Shown here piece after piece: positions 1 through 5,975 of a stretch of DNA of 7,239 bases. The notes beneath the pieces were generated by a model that was not told the DNA's origin, did no database searches, and saw only the letters and a program-made list of their open reading frames with translations. Made by a program: the position numbers and the translations under genes. Source of the stretch: Burkholderiales bacterium (GTDB taxonomy: Bacteria > Pseudomonadota > Gammaproteobacteria > Burkholderiales > Thiobacillaceae). The stretch covers positions 1 through 7,239 of the forward strand of contig SXRG01000065.1 of NCBI GenBank assembly GCA_005793645.1. Direction: 5' to 3'. Position 1 is the first letter of the stretch. Every line of letters begins with the position of its first letter.

Positions 1-140
1 ACACCGGTTTCGCTGGCGTCGCTGCTGACCCCAAGACCTACGGTGCCATGGGCCAGTTCATGAACCCGAACACCTACAGCGCTTTCATCAACCCGATCAC
101 CGCGCTGGTTCCGGTTGCCGCTCCGGCCGCCAAGAAGTAA
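1..140 (+). CDS. C-terminal end of a small Pro/Thr/Tyr-repeat protein (5' end outside window)
   Basis: This is the last 45 codons of an open frame that runs in from the left edge (first full codon at position 3) and stops at TAA 138-140. The visible part contains a degenerate repeat: DPKTYGAMGQFM, then NPNTYSAFI, then NPITALVPV. It ends in an Ala/Pro-rich tail and Lys-Lys. No catalytic motif, Cys residue or clear membrane segment is visible. Codon choice is very uniform (AAC, ACC, TAC, TTC, CCG, CTG, GTT), unlike the looser usage of the neighbouring genes, which suggests an abundant protein. A strong terminator follows 25 bp downstream. From memory, small proteins with PxTY-type repeats occur in sulfur-oxidising and related proteobacteria, without a function I can name with confidence. 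It could be a granule-associated, phasin-like or exported structural protein. The family is unknown and the reading frame is fairly secure. Confidence 0.6.
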   Translation, partial: TGFAGVAADPKTYGAMGQFMNPNTYSAFINPITALVPVAAPAAKK

Positions 141-165
141 TCGCAATACGCTGTACCGCAACAAC

Positions 166-193
166 AAAAAAGGACGCCTCGGCGTCCTTTTTT
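166..193. terminator. Bidirectional intrinsic terminator
   Basis: Six A residues (166-171) are followed by GGACGC (172-177), a CTCG loop (178-181), GCGTCC (182-187) and six T residues (188-193). The GC stem is perfect and the flanking A and T runs pair as well. Read on either strand it gives a GC-rich hairpin followed by a U-run. It therefore can end both the plus-strand gene stopping at 140 and the convergent minus-strand FKBP gene stopping at 210. Confidence 0.9.
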
Positions 194-209
194 GTTTGGG
201 CCGCCCGCA

Positions 210-692
210 TCAATGCAGAGACGGTACACCTTGCTCGGCTGGAAAACCGCTCCGCATTTCTTCTGCCGTCGCATCACGAATGGAGACCACGGTTGCAACG
301 CAGCGCGCTTCACGGCCTGCCAGAGGATGATTGGCATCAAGGGTAATCTTACCGTCAGCGATCTCAATCACCCGGAAGGTCATCACATCGCCCGCATCAT
401 TTTGCAGTTGCGCCTCGGCACCCACAAAGCGGATCGTCGGTGGCACATGGTCAATCTCATCCACCACAACAAGGTTTGGATCGCGATCACCAAAGGCCCG
501 CCCCGGGGTAAGGTGCGCCTCGACCCGTTGACCTTCGACACAGCCCTCCAGCGCCGCCTCAACCTCTTCGAACAAACCACTTTGTGCGCCCTGCACATAG
601 CCGATCGGGATATCCTGCTGCCCCATGACCTCGCCCGCATCGCTCAACACTGAATAGGTGATATACACCACCTTACCCTTGCCTATCGTCAT
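210..692 (-). CDS. SlyD-type FKBP peptidyl-prolyl isomerase / chaperone
   Basis: A cytoplasmic 160-aa protein of the SlyD/FkpB branch of FKBPs, which catalyse or assist proline cis-trans isomerisation during folding. The FKBP half (residues about 1-67 and 119-140) has the GKVVYITYSVLSDAGEVM strand pair, ALEGCVEGQ and RAFGDRDP. An insert-in-flap chaperone domain spans about 68-118, followed by the diagnostic NHPLAG at 121-126 and VVSIRDATAEE. There is no His-rich metal-binding tail as in E. coli SlyD. Compared with that protein as I recall it, the isGLE stretch reads EEVE and the pocket Phe (F132 in E. coli) is a Cys at 131, so isomerase activity may be weak. The ATG at 692 is chosen because AAGG lies about 9 bases upstream and MTIGKGKVV matches the family start. 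A TTG at 719 is possible in frame but has no ribosome site. It is the last gene of the cluster, 31 bp after the GH57 stop, and ends just before the terminator at 166-193. Confidence 0.88.
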   Translation of the reverse strand: MTIGKGKVVYITYSVLSDAGEVMGQQDIPIGYVQGAQSGLFEEVEAALEGCVEGQRVEAHLTPGRAFGDRDPNLVVVDEIDHVPPTIRFVGAEAQLQNDAGDVMTFRVIEIADGKITLDANHPLAGREARCVATVVSIRDATAEEMRSGFPAEQGVPSLH

Positions 693-723
693 CTCATTTA
701 TCCTTGTTTCATCGCTCAATTGA

Positions 724-2742
724 TCATCCGTGCGACGCGTTTAACGGCAACACAGACAGTTCGACCCGCAATGGGGTCGGACCAGAAATATCCCACGACA
801 GGGTCAATTCGACGGCCTGCATGATCTTCTCGAACCCAGCCTCCGACTGCGACACCGTACGGTGCGGCCGCGCTTCAATATGGGCCGGCGGCACGCTGCG
901 TACCACAATCGCCCCGCCCAAGAAATGATCTTCCAGGCAGAGGTCAGCCAGATTATCCCACGCAAAATGTTGCCCAAAGCCACCCGGCACTTCGTCATTC
1001 ACCACATATCGCCCGGCCACCCCATCACAACAAGGAATCGCCAAATGAATTCGCGTCTCCAAGCGCCCAACGCTGTGCGCTTGCAATCCGACGATGAGAC
1101 GGTTCTGATGCAACGAATAGATCTTGCCAACCCGTGCCGATCCCGCCTGGCCGAGAAACAGCAAGGCCCCACCCTGTTCAATGCGAGCGCCATATTCCAC
1201 GGCCTGTGAACCCGCAGCGTCATGCCAGGTCTCAACAAACAAGGCACGCGGCCGAGTGTCCGGGACAAGATCTTCCGGCTCGACCGGATCCTTGAAGCGC
1301 ACAATGTCGTGGGCTGAAGCAATGCCGTCGCCATCATGCTCCCCTTCCGTCGCGCCCAGATGCATCTTGCGATAATAGTGTTCATCCTGACGACGCAGGG
1401 TATCGGCAAAGTTCTGCCGCATAGGATAAGACAACCACTCGACCACCGCTGCATCGGCATCACCACGCACCACAGCCTGCATCTGGGTGTTGGTCAGGAA
1501 AGCCTCCTCATAACCATCGAGATCAACATCGCCTAGGCTCACCTCAGGACGCGGTTGCAAGGTATCCAGACGCCGTTCCAGTTCAATCATCGCAGACCAG
1601 ATGGCGCGACGCAGATGCGGCAGATACAACCCGCCAAACAGGCCATGCCAGTAAGCATCATTAGCCTGTGCCTCATGCAGCAAACCACGCAAATCGGCTG
1701 TTTGCAGCTCGACCGGCAACGCCGCCAGGCGCGAAGACAAGACCAACATGCGCTTATGCGCCCAATTCGCCTCAGGGTAACGGGTCAGAAAGTTCTTCCA
1801 CATCCCGCCGCGTAAAAAGGCGCGCTGACGATCCAGCGTCCCCTGCTGACGCGCCGCCTCGACCAGGTCAGCATAATCGTTGGCCGCAACTGCCGGAAGC
1901 GACCATTCGCCCATCTCGCTATACGAGACCGTAGGCAGATAGGCGATGCCGTGGGTTTTGGCGCGACTGTGGTAATCCCTGAAAGGGGTACTCTGGATAA
2001 CTGAACTGGCCAACACGCCCTCAATGAACTGGGTCAACCAACCGCGGGTATAAACCCAGTCATAAGTCTCTGGCCAAATACCGAACTTTTCAATGTCATC
2101 AAAATAGATGGCCGCGGCCTGATTCGACTCAGTCGCCAACGATTCCAGATAGGCCACGGCCTCATGGGCTGGAGCAAAGGGCAGGCGATAACGCAGGGCC
2201 TCCGAGATGGGAAACAAATCCAGACGGCGACCGTCTTCCTCCGTCGAGAAATAGCCGTTCAATCGTTCGCGCGGCATCCCGGCGCAAAGAAAATGGTAGT
2301 CATCGACCATCACATAGCCAATCCCGGCATCAGCCAAGGCCGGCACCACGGTCGCTTCCCAGACTCGCTCGGTCAGCCAAGCACCCTGTGGCCGCTGCCC
2401 ATAACCCCTCTCGATACGGTCGGACATGGCCTGAATCTGAGAAATCCGATCGCGGTAGGGGATCACGGCCAGTACCGGTTCCATGTCACCGGCACCAAAC
2501 CATTCAACCTGACCACGCGCGGTCATTTCGGCAAGAAGGGCCATATCCTGCGGATGGTTGAGCTGCAACCATTCCAGCAGCCAACCAGAAAAATGCGCCG
2601 CAAAACGGAAGGTCGGATAGCGGTACACCGTCTCCAGAAAGGGCTTGTAGCAGCGCTGGTGGGCATCTTCCATCACCTCCGGGAAGTTGCCGACCGGTTG
2701 GTGGGCATGAACACCAAATAGCAGAGAAACTGATTTACTCAT
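724..2742 (-). CDS. GH57 4-alpha-glucanotransferase-like enzyme
   Basis: A 672-aa GH57 protein, collinear with the roughly 659-aa Thermococcus litoralis 4-alpha-glucanotransferase as I recall that sequence. That enzyme moves maltooligosaccharide units between alpha-1,4-glucan chains. The catalytic barrel (about 1-380) shows FGVHAHQPVGNF (9-20), WLTERVW with the expected nucleophile Glu125, VDDYHF (146-151), FDDIEKFG with the expected acid/base Asp216 (or Asp215), EMGEWSLP, and NDAYWHGLFGGLYLPHLRR (361-379). The C-terminal part (about 400-672) fits the DUF1925/DUF1926 beta-sandwich region. No signal peptide is visible, so it should be cytoplasmic. Two motif positions differ from the archaeal enzyme: FDDIEKFG for HDDGEKFG, and GDMEPVL for GFYEPVL. 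The ATG at 2742 fits the homologue's N-terminus, although its Shine-Dalgarno sequence is weak. It lies 48 bp after the preceding GH57 stop and probably supplies the MalQ-like disproportionating step of this glycogen cluster. An amylase specificity cannot be excluded. Confidence 0.9.
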   Translation of the reverse strand: MSKSVSLLFGVHAHQPVGNFPEVMEDAHQRCYKPFLETVYRYPTFRFAAHFSGWLLEWLQLNHPQDMALLAEMTARGQVEWFGAGDMEPVLAVIPYRDRISQIQAMSDRIERGYGQRPQGAWLTERVWEATVVPALADAGIGYVMVDDYHFLCAGMPRERLNGYFSTEEDGRRLDLFPISEALRYRLPFAPAHEAVAYLESLATESNQAAAIYFDDIEKFGIWPETYDWVYTRGWLTQFIEGVLASSVIQSTPFRDYHSRAKTHGIAYLPTVSYSEMGEWSLPAVAANDYADLVEAARQQGTLDRQRAFLRGGMWKNFLTRYPEANWAHKRMLVLSSRLAALPVELQTADLRGLLHEAQANDAYWHGLFGGLYLPHLRRAIWSAMIELERRLDTLQPRPEVSLGDVDLDGYEEAFLTNTQMQAVVRGDADAAVVEWLSYPMRQNFADTLRRQDEHYYRKMHLGATEGEHDGDGIASAHDIVRFKDPVEPEDLVPDTRPRALFVETWHDAAGSQAVEYGARIEQGGALLFLGQAGSARVGKIYSLHQNRLIVGLQAHSVGRLETRIHLAIPCCDGVAGRYVVNDEVPGGFGQHFAWDNLADLCLEDHFLGGAIVVRSVPPAHIEARPHRTVSQSEAGFEKIMQAVELTLSWDISGPTPLRVELSVLPLNASHG

Positions 2743-2790
2743 TTCACACTTTGCATTTCAGATGAATGGATGGATTTCTGCAAACACACA

Positions 2791-4428
2791 CTAGGCCTGA
2801 CCCCGGCGCATCACTCCGCCCGACTCGGCCTCACCGCCCCCCCCACGGGCCAGCGGTATAGACAAAATCTCTGGTTCAGACAGCCCCAGCGCGGTATACA
2901 GACGAGCCAGTTTGTGACGATAAAGGACATCAAACAAGACGACACTTTCCGCCGGATTGTAATCACCCAGCCACCAGAACCAGTCCGAACTTTCGCAGGA
3001 GCTCAAGATTGCCTCGGCGGCATCCTGTTGCTCTGGCGTCAATCCGGGCCAGGTAATGTCATAGGCATGCTTGGCTACACACAGGAGATCCCAGGCACGA
3101 TTCTTGGCGACATCGCCGACCCAGGTCGTGAAATCCCCATAGACCCAGCTCCCAGCCACCAGACGCGGCAGGTGGCCCAGGGTCTCGTGCACATCAAGGT
3201 AGGCGCTGAAGGTCGTGGTTGACACCCCGGCATGCGCCTCCAGTGCGGTATAAAGCTCGTCCAGAAAATACCAGCCGTTATACGGGTAATACTCCCAAGC
3301 GTTCTCGCCATCAAGAATCACTGTGGCAAGTCGCGAATGCCGCTGACCATAAGACTCCACTGCATGCACAAAATGGCGCACCGCATCGCGGGCATGCCAG
3401 TGCTGATATTCAAAGCCGATTAGGTCGGAAAGATGGTCGTCGCGGAAAAAACAGGCCATGGACAGATCGCCCACACGCCAGCCCGGGGCATCGGCCAATT
3501 GCGTCCCGGCACGCGAATGGTTCAATACGCCCCCACCACTGGCTACCCAACGCAGCCCGGCCGCCTGCAGGACCTCCAGGGTTGCCTCGGATACACCGCC
3601 CTCGGCTGGCCAGCACCCGCTCGGCGGGGTACCAAAGTAAGCGGTATGCGTTGCAATCGCGGCCGCCACATGCGCCTCGGCACGCACCCGTCCGTCCGGA
3701 TAACCAGGATGTTTGGGCAAGGGCAGGTCCGACCTGGCCTCACGCGCGGTAGAAAAATCTAATAGCAAAGGCAGTATCGGGTGACTATGCGGGGTGGTCG
3801 AAATCTCGATCTGACCCCGCTTCAATAAGGCACGGTAACGCGGCAGGATGTGACTCACCACCGTACCAATGATGTCGAAGAGATAGCGTCGCTCAGCCAA
3901 GCTAAAATGATCTTCACGCACCAGCCAGCGCGCCAGTTCTGGATGCGCTCGGCGCACCGACTCGCCGCTCCAGGCCAAGTGGTACCAGACCACCAGATCG
4001 GCAAAATACGCCTCCGACAGATCGGCCAGCGCGGCATCGCCCTCCTCCTCGCTGTTTTTCCAGGTGGTGTACAAGGCGCGGTAACCGGCAAACCAGTTCA
4101 GCATCGTCGGCACATTGAGACGAAAGCAGGCCGCCAGCAGGGCGCGACGCTTTTCCAGAGTCGAGCCGGGCTGCGGATCGATCAGCGCCGCCAGCAGTGG
4201 GTCACGCACAGCCCCGGTGCGGAACTGGTCGGCATAGTCATCCAATTGATCGAGAAGCACCGGCACAAAATTGACCACGGCGCGGACCCCGGGATGTGCC
4301 TCCAGATGCGCCGCCATATCGGAATAATCTTTGAAGGCGTGCAGATAGGTCCATGGCAAGCGGTAAACCCCATCATCCCCGCGATAATCGGGTTGATGGA
4401 AGTGCCAGCACAATACAAGTTCAGTCAT
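2791..4428 (-). CDS. GH57 alpha-amylase / amylopullulanase-like enzyme
   Basis: A 545-aa GH57 hydrolase expected to cleave alpha-1,4 and perhaps alpha-1,6 links in glycogen or maltodextrin inside the cell (no signal peptide). All five GH57 conserved regions are visible: CWHFHQPDYR (7-16); IEISTTPHSHPILPLL (207-222); GCWPAEGGVS (271-280) with the expected nucleophile Glu276; VILDGENAWEYYPYNG (370-385) with the expected acid/base Asp373; and the Trp-rich block GSWVYGDFTTWVGD (426-439), followed by SSDWFWWLGDYNPAE (480-494). The last blocks resemble the amylopullulanase/alpha-amylase side of GH57 rather than the glucanotransferase side. The ATG at 4428 is chosen because MTELVLCWHFHQP matches the family start. 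The ATG at 4476 lies inside a hairpin stem and would add 16 unrelated residues. The ribosome site is weak. The Gly/Arg-rich C-terminal tail is encoded through a run of eight G (2844-2837) and is probably dispensable. It sits between glgC and the second GH57 gene; exact substrate specificity is not readable from sequence. Confidence 0.88.
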   Translation of the reverse strand: MTELVLCWHFHQPDYRGDDGVYRLPWTYLHAFKDYSDMAAHLEAHPGVRAVVNFVPVLLDQLDDYADQFRTGAVRDPLLAALIDPQPGSTLEKRRALLAACFRLNVPTMLNWFAGYRALYTTWKNSEEEGDAALADLSEAYFADLVVWYHLAWSGESVRRAHPELARWLVREDHFSLAERRYLFDIIGTVVSHILPRYRALLKRGQIEISTTPHSHPILPLLLDFSTAREARSDLPLPKHPGYPDGRVRAEAHVAAAIATHTAYFGTPPSGCWPAEGGVSEATLEVLQAAGLRWVASGGGVLNHSRAGTQLADAPGWRVGDLSMACFFRDDHLSDLIGFEYQHWHARDAVRHFVHAVESYGQRHSRLATVILDGENAWEYYPYNGWYFLDELYTALEAHAGVSTTTFSAYLDVHETLGHLPRLVAGSWVYGDFTTWVGDVAKNRAWDLLCVAKHAYDITWPGLTPEQQDAAEAILSSCESSDWFWWLGDYNPAESVVLFDVLYRHKLARLYTALGLSEPEILSIPLARGGGGEAESGGVMRRGQA

Positions 4429-4456
4429 GAGGTTTACGGGATTACACAGAGTGAAA

Positions 4457-4476
4457 ATGGCGGCTTGCGCCGCCAT
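4457..4476 (-). terminator. GNRA-loop hairpin between glgC and GH57 gene (weak terminator or attenuator)
   Basis: On the minus strand ATGGCGGC, loop GCAA, GCCGCCAT forms a perfect 8-bp GC-rich stem with a GNRA tetraloop, immediately followed by TTTCAC, so the T-run is short. It sits in the 98-bp gap between the glgC stop (4527) and the GH57 start (4428). The hairpin is seen directly. A role in partial termination, mRNA end protection or lowering distal gene expression is inference. Confidence 0.5.
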
Positions 4477-4526
4477 GGAGGAGATTTTACCCGTGTTAAC
4501 CCGGAATCTCTGAGTCTATTGGGCTC

Positions 4527-5807
4527 TCAACGAAAATAATGAACCTCCTGCCCCAGCATCTCCGGAGTTACCAGAGTGACGCCGCTTTCGCTGACATGGA
4601 AACGTTCGCGGTCGGCCTCGTGATCGACGCCGATTGCCGTGCCCGGCGGGATGTTGCAGCCCTTGTCCACCACTACGCGCTTCAACGTGCAATGGGCACC
4701 GATACGCACATTGGGCAGCACTACAGTGTCTTCCAGATAGGCATGCTCGGCTACGCGCACATTTGAAAACAGCACCGAGTGCTTGACCGTCGCGCCAGAG
4801 ACGATGCAGCCGCCAGAGACGATGGAATCGATGGCCATGCCGCGGCGATGCTCTTCGTCGAACACGAATTTGGCCGGCGGAAGTTGCTCCTGATAGGTCC
4901 AGATCGGCCAGGTATCGTCGTACATGTTGAAGTCGGGCATCACATCGGCCAGGGCCAGGTTGGCCTCCCAATAGGCATCGACGGTACCCACATCACGCCA
5001 GTACGAGCCTTCCTTTAAACTACGCACCGAACTGTCCGAGAAGCTCTGGGCGTAGACGCGGTAATGGGCATCGATGAGATGCGGGATGATGTTCTTACCA
5101 AAATCGTGTTCCGAATGCGCATCATCGGCATCGCGCACCAATTGCTCGTACAAGAACTTGGCATTAAACACATAGACGCCCATCGAGCACAGCGCCACAT
5201 CGTCGCAACCCGGCATGGGGCTAGGATTCTTGGGCTTCTCAGCAAAGGCCGTCACCCGCTCCTCATCATCAACCGTCATCACGCCAAAGGCCGAGGCATC
5301 CTTGAGTGGCACCTCAATACACGCCACCGACATATCCGCGTTTTTTTCAACATGGAAGGCAATCAGCTTGCCATAGTCCATCTTGTACACATGGTCACCC
5401 GCCAGGACTAACACATACTCAGGCTTGTGCACGCGCAGGATATCGAGGTTTTGATAGATAGCATCGGCCGTGCCCTTATACCAGGAATCCTCGGCCACCC
5501 GCTGTTGCGCTGGCAAGACTTCAACAAACTCGCCAAACTCACCACGCAAGAAGCCCCAACCGCGCTGCACATGATTAATCAACGAATGGGCCTTGTACTG
5601 AGTCAACACCCCAACGCGGCGGATCCCAGAATTGATGCAGTTGGACAGCGGAAAATCGATAATGCGGAACTTACCGCCAAACGGGACCGCTGGCTTTGCC
5701 CGCCAATCCGTAAGCTGCATGAGCCGGCTACCCCGACCACCGGCCAGGATCAACGCCACCGTATTTTTGGTCAATAAACTGACAAAACGCGAATTCTCAA
5801 CTGACAC
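4527..5807 (-). CDS. glgC: Glucose-1-phosphate adenylyltransferase (ADP-glucose pyrophosphorylase)
   Basis: GlgC makes ADP-glucose from glucose-1-phosphate and ATP, the committed and allosterically controlled step of bacterial glycogen synthesis. The 426-aa protein aligns almost end to end with E. coli GlgC (431 aa). The nucleotidyltransferase domain has LAGGRGSRL (21-29), RAKPAVPFGGKFRIIDF (36-52) with Lys38 at the place of the fructose-1,6-bisphosphate-binding Lys39 of E. coli, LAGDHVYKMDY (135-145) with catalytic Asp138, FAEKP (188-192) with the glucose-1-phosphate Lys191, and YWRDVGT (269-275). The C-terminal part (about 325-400) is the left-handed beta-helix with hexapeptide-like repeats. 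The start is set at GTG 5807 because GGGAGG (5818-5813) lies 5 bases upstream. The in-frame GTG at 5813 overlaps that site and is less likely. It is the first gene of the minus-strand cluster, divergent from glgB. The E. coli-like activator Lys suggests activation by a glycolytic intermediate. Confidence 0.97.
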   Translation of the reverse strand: MSVENSRFVSLLTKNTVALILAGGRGSRLMQLTDWRAKPAVPFGGKFRIIDFPLSNCINSGIRRVGVLTQYKAHSLINHVQRGWGFLRGEFGEFVEVLPAQQRVAEDSWYKGTADAIYQNLDILRVHKPEYVLVLAGDHVYKMDYGKLIAFHVEKNADMSVACIEVPLKDASAFGVMTVDDEERVTAFAEKPKNPSPMPGCDDVALCSMGVYVFNAKFLYEQLVRDADDAHSEHDFGKNIIPHLIDAHYRVYAQSFSDSSVRSLKEGSYWRDVGTVDAYWEANLALADVMPDFNMYDDTWPIWTYQEQLPPAKFVFDEEHRRGMAIDSIVSGGCIVSGATVKHSVLFSNVRVAEHAYLEDTVVLPNVRIGAHCTLKRVVVDKGCNIPPGTAIGVDHEADRERFHVSESGVTLVTPEMLGQEVHYFR

Positions 5808-5809
5808 AA

Positions 5810-5818
5810 CCACCTCCC
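5810..5818 (-). promoter_or_regulatory. glgC ribosome binding site deciding the start
   Basis: On the minus strand the sequence reads GGGAGGTGGTTGTG. GGGAGG is followed 5 bases later by the GTG at 5807. The upstream in-frame GTG (5813) shares its first G with the Shine-Dalgarno sequence, so the 5807 GTG is preferred. Confidence 0.7.
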
Positions 5819-5852
5819 AATCAAGCTGGCCCTAGGGGGCCTATTATCCGCG

Positions 5853-5860
5853 ATTATAAT
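5853..5860. promoter_or_regulatory. Palindromic -10-like ATTATAAT
   Basis: ATTATAAT contains TATAAT on both strands. It lies 46 bp upstream of the glgC GTG and 116 bp upstream of the glgB ATG. No convincing -35 box is correctly spaced on either strand; TTGCAA (5882-5887) is 23 bp away on the minus strand. It is more plausible for glgC than for glgB because of leader length. Confidence 0.35.
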
Positions 5861-5884
5861 ACAAGATACTCACATCCTTTATTG

Positions 5885-5894
5885 CAAATATTTG
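5885..5894. repeat. Perfect 10-bp palindrome CAAATATTTG
   Basis: A perfect, uninterrupted, AT-rich palindrome near the middle of the glgC-glgB divergent region. Its location suits an operator for a dimeric regulator, but a 10-bp AT-rich palindrome may also arise by chance. Confidence 0.4.
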
Positions 5895-5947
5895 ATAGCC
5901 AGTGATCCGCTCGCAAAGACGACCTGGGCGTAGAATCCGAGTTGGTC

Positions 5948-5962
5948 TGACGCGATGCGTCA
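5948..5962. repeat. Inverted repeat TGACGC-GAT-GCGTCA before the glgB ribosome site
   Basis: Perfect 6-bp arms with a 3-bp spacer end exactly where the glgB Shine-Dalgarno sequence (AAAGGAG, 5962-5968) begins. It could be an operator or, in RNA, a short hairpin next to the ribosome site. The repeat is seen directly; its role is inferred. Confidence 0.5.
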
Positions 5963-5968
5963 AAGGAG
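5962..5968 (+). promoter_or_regulatory. glgB: glgB ribosome binding site
   Basis: AAAGGAG lies 7 bases upstream of ATG 5976, a near-ideal spacing, and supports that start. Confidence 0.8.
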
Positions 5969-5975
5969 CTTAGCC

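Larger units (their letters stand above)
5808..5975. promoter_or_regulatory. Divergent glgC-glgB control region
   Basis: This 168-bp gap separates the two divergent starts and must hold a promoter for each. Its centre is AT-rich. A palindromic ATTATAAT at 5853-5860 gives a perfect TATAAT on both strands (5855-5860 plus, 5858-5853 minus), but neither has a good -35 at 17 bp. Further elements are a CAAATATTTG palindrome at 5885-5894, GGCCC/GGGCC arms at 5828-5832 and 5837-5841 in the glgC leader, a TAGAAT at 5931-5936, and the inverted repeat at 5948-5962. Which of these are used cannot be decided from sequence alone. Confidence 0.6.

Noticed and set aside
693..719. Alternative TTG start for the FKBP gene, adding 9 residues
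   Set aside because: No ribosome site precedes it, while the ATG at 692 has AAGG at good spacing and matches the family N-terminus.
2164..2721. 185-codon plus-strand open frame
   Set aside because: Antisense to the clearly conserved GH57 glucanotransferase-like gene; its translation shows no recognisable domain and it has no credible ribosome site.
2837..2844. Run of eight C (G8 on the coding strand) as a possible phase-variation tract
   Set aside because: It lies about 17 codons from the end of the GH57 gene. Gain of one G gives an early stop and loss of one gives a slightly shorter tail, so slippage would alter only a Gly/Arg-rich tail outside the conserved domain.
3219..3752. 177-codon plus-strand open frame rich in Arg, Pro and His
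   Set aside because: Its composition is typical of an antisense shadow, and it lies opposite conserved GH57 motifs.
4429..4476. Alternative GH57 start at ATG 4476, adding 16 residues
   Set aside because: The ATG is inside the hairpin stem, has CTCCTCC rather than a ribosome site upstream, and the added residues are unlike GH57 N-termini.
3850..4539. 229-codon plus-strand open frame reaching past the GH57 start
   Set aside because: Almost wholly antisense to the GH57 amylase-like gene and to the intergenic hairpin; the protein has no recognisable motif, so it is a shadow of GC-rich coding sequence.
4516..4971. 151-codon minus-strand open frame in another frame of glgC
   Set aside because: Overlaps the conserved GlgC beta-helix coding region; low-complexity Arg/Gly-rich translation.
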